A DNA stretch of 6,021 nt from Flavobacterium sp. (GTDB lineage: Bacteria > Bacteroidota > Bacteroidia > Flavobacteriales > Flavobacteriaceae), in the NCBI GenBank assembly GCA_005792865.1, contig SXQR01000041.1, positions 1-6,021 on the forward strand, read 5' to 3'. The position numbers and the translations under genes were made by a program. Positions 5,014 through 6,021 of this stretch are shown one piece after another. The notes under the pieces are model-generated. The model was not told the origin of the DNA and made no database searches. It saw nothing but the letters and a program-made list of their open reading frames with translations. Every line of letters starts with the position of its first letter. Position 1 is the stretch's first letter.

Positions 5014-6021
5014 ATGAAAACAGCATACATCGTTTCCGGCTTCCGCACTGCCGTGGGCAAAGCGCCAAAGGGCGTGTTCAGGTTCAAGAGGCCTGACGAA
5101 CTGGCGGCAGAGACCATCCAGCACATGATGGCTTCGCTTCCCGATTTTGACAAGTCGCGGATCGATGATGTCATGGTGGGCAATGCGATGCCCGAAGCTG
5201 AACAAGGGCTTAACGTAGCGCGGCTTATCTCGTTGATGGGCTTGAAGATACACGATGTTCCCGGCGTGACGGTAAACCGATACTGTGCCTCGGGCATCGA
5301 GACCATCGGGATGGCCACGGCCAAGATCCAGTCGGGAATGGCAAACTGCATCATTGCAGGTGGCGCAGAGAGCATGAGCTTCATTCCGATGGGCGGCTAC
5401 AAACCGGTGCCGGACTATGCGCTGGCCAAGAACGGGCACGAAGATTACTATTGGGGAATGGGCCTTACGGCCGAGGCGGTCGCCAGGGAATTCAACGTCC
5501 CGCGCGAAGACCAGGACCGCTTTGCCTATGAGTCGCACCGCAAGGCGCTAAAAGCGCAGCAGGAAGGCAAATTTGACAAACAGATCGTGCCGATTTCCAT
5601 CGAACAGACTTACGTGGACGAAAAAGGAAAGAAAGCGACCAAAAACTATACGGTCTCAAGCGACGAAGGCCCGCGCGCCGACACCTCGATTGAAGCGCTC
5701 GCGAAATTAAAGCCGGTTTTTGCGGCCGATGGAAGCGTCACGGCGGGAAATTCCTCCCAGATGAGCGATGGGGCCGCGTTCGTAATGGTCATGAGCGAAG
5801 AAATGGTAAAAGAGCTCAACCTCGCCCCGATCGCGCGGCTGGTGAGCTACGCATCGGCGGGAGTTGAGCCGCGGATCATGGGCATCGGACCGGTCAAGGC
5901 CATTCCCAAGGCGCTCGCACAGGCGGGCATGAAACAGGACGACATCCAGCTCATCGAACTCAACGAAGCCTTTGCATCCCAATCCTTGGCCGTCATCCGT
6001 GAACTGAACCTCAACCCCGAC
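5014..6021 (+). CDS. fadA: Acetyl-CoA acyltransferase (3-ketoacyl-CoA thiolase), 3' end cut by window edge
   Basis: This is a degradative-type thiolase performing the last step of beta-oxidation: CoA-dependent cleavage of 3-ketoacyl-CoA into acetyl-CoA and an acyl-CoA two carbons shorter. The first 336 residues are present; thiolases of this type are usually about 390 residues, so roughly 55 are missing to the right. The N-terminal domain shows the family opening [11 protein letters not shown] (6-16) and the acyl-accepting cysteine Cys91 in VNRYCASG (87-94). AGGAESMS (115-122) and NEAFA (317-321) are also family signatures. The catalytic His (GHP motif) and second Cys lie beyond the edge, so full activity cannot be confirmed. 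The ATG at 5014 is preceded by an A/T-only stretch without a Shine-Dalgarno. It follows fadN in the same direction, as in B. subtilis fadNAE. Biosynthetic acetoacetyl-CoA thiolase is the main alternative, made less likely by the neighbour fadN. Confidence 0.93.
   Translation, partial: MKTAYIVSGFRTAVGKAPKGVFRFKRPDELAAETIQHMMASLPDFDKSRIDDVMVGNAMPEAEQGLNVARLISLMGLKIHDVPGVTVNRYCASGIETIGMATAKIQSGMANCIIAGGAESMSFIPMGGYKPVPDYALAKNGHEDYYWGMGLTAEAVAREFNVPREDQDRFAYESHRKALKAQQEGKFDKQIVPISIEQTYVDEKGKKATKNYTVSSDEGPRADTSIEALAKLKPVFAADGSVTAGNSSQMSDGAAFVMVMSEEMVKELNLAPIARLVSYASAGVEPRIMGIGPVKAIPKALAQAGMKQDDIQLIELNEAFASQSLAVIRELNLNPD

Noticed and set aside
4999..5538. Minus-strand open frames opposite fadA
   Set aside because: They mirror thiolase codons and show no family features; fadA on the plus strand is unmistakable.
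1..6021. Search for tRNA, rRNA, CRISPR, insertion sequence, phage or defence genes
   Set aside because: None seen. All sizeable reading frames on the coding strands are accounted for by housekeeping or metabolic families, so I do not claim a new defence or mobile system here.

Overview
The window looks like a chromosomal segment of a comparatively GC-rich member of the Bacteroidota, most likely a Flavobacteriaceae-type organism. Four things point there: clear TAnnTTTG (-7 type) promoter boxes, no Shine-Dalgarno-like sequences before the starts, very AT-rich short intergenic gaps between GC-rich genes, and protein sequences (a MarR regulator followed by a FadN-type fusion) that match the flavobacterial fatty-acid oxidation operon as I remember it. 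This assignment is inference; no rRNA or other phylogenetic marker is present.

Layout: two genes run leftward. An exported P1-family (DmpA/S58) peptidase occupies 1-939 and is cut by the left edge after residue 313. An App1-type HAD phosphatase lies behind it at 983-2002. An 89-bp AT-rich divergent region (2003-2091) carries a TAnnTTTG box and a 17-bp palindrome. From there three genes run rightward: a MarR-family regulator (2092-2529), a two-domain 3-hydroxyacyl-CoA dehydrogenase/enoyl-CoA hydratase of FadN architecture (2532-4922), and a thiolase (from 5014, cut by the right edge after residue 336).

How they work together: FadN hydrates trans-2-enoyl-CoA and oxidises the resulting 3-hydroxyacyl-CoA. 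FadA then cleaves the 3-ketoacyl-CoA to acetyl-CoA plus a shortened acyl-CoA. An acyl-CoA dehydrogenase is the expected missing partner and may lie just right of the window, as in the Bacillus subtilis fadNAE operon. The MarR gene is only 2 nt from fadN and has a palindrome over its own promoter, so it is the likely local repressor, presumably responding to an acyl-CoA or fatty acid. The divergent App1-like phosphatase may act on phosphatidate-type lipids, giving a loose lipid theme; the P1 peptidase shows no obvious functional link.

Every gene reads as intact within the window. I found no RNA genes, CRISPR, insertion sequences or phage genes, and no stretch above 300 bp lacks a gene. This is mostly an ordinary metabolic region. 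The points worth a second look are the regulatory sequences at 2003-2091 and the unusual AT-rich spacer between fadN and fadA.
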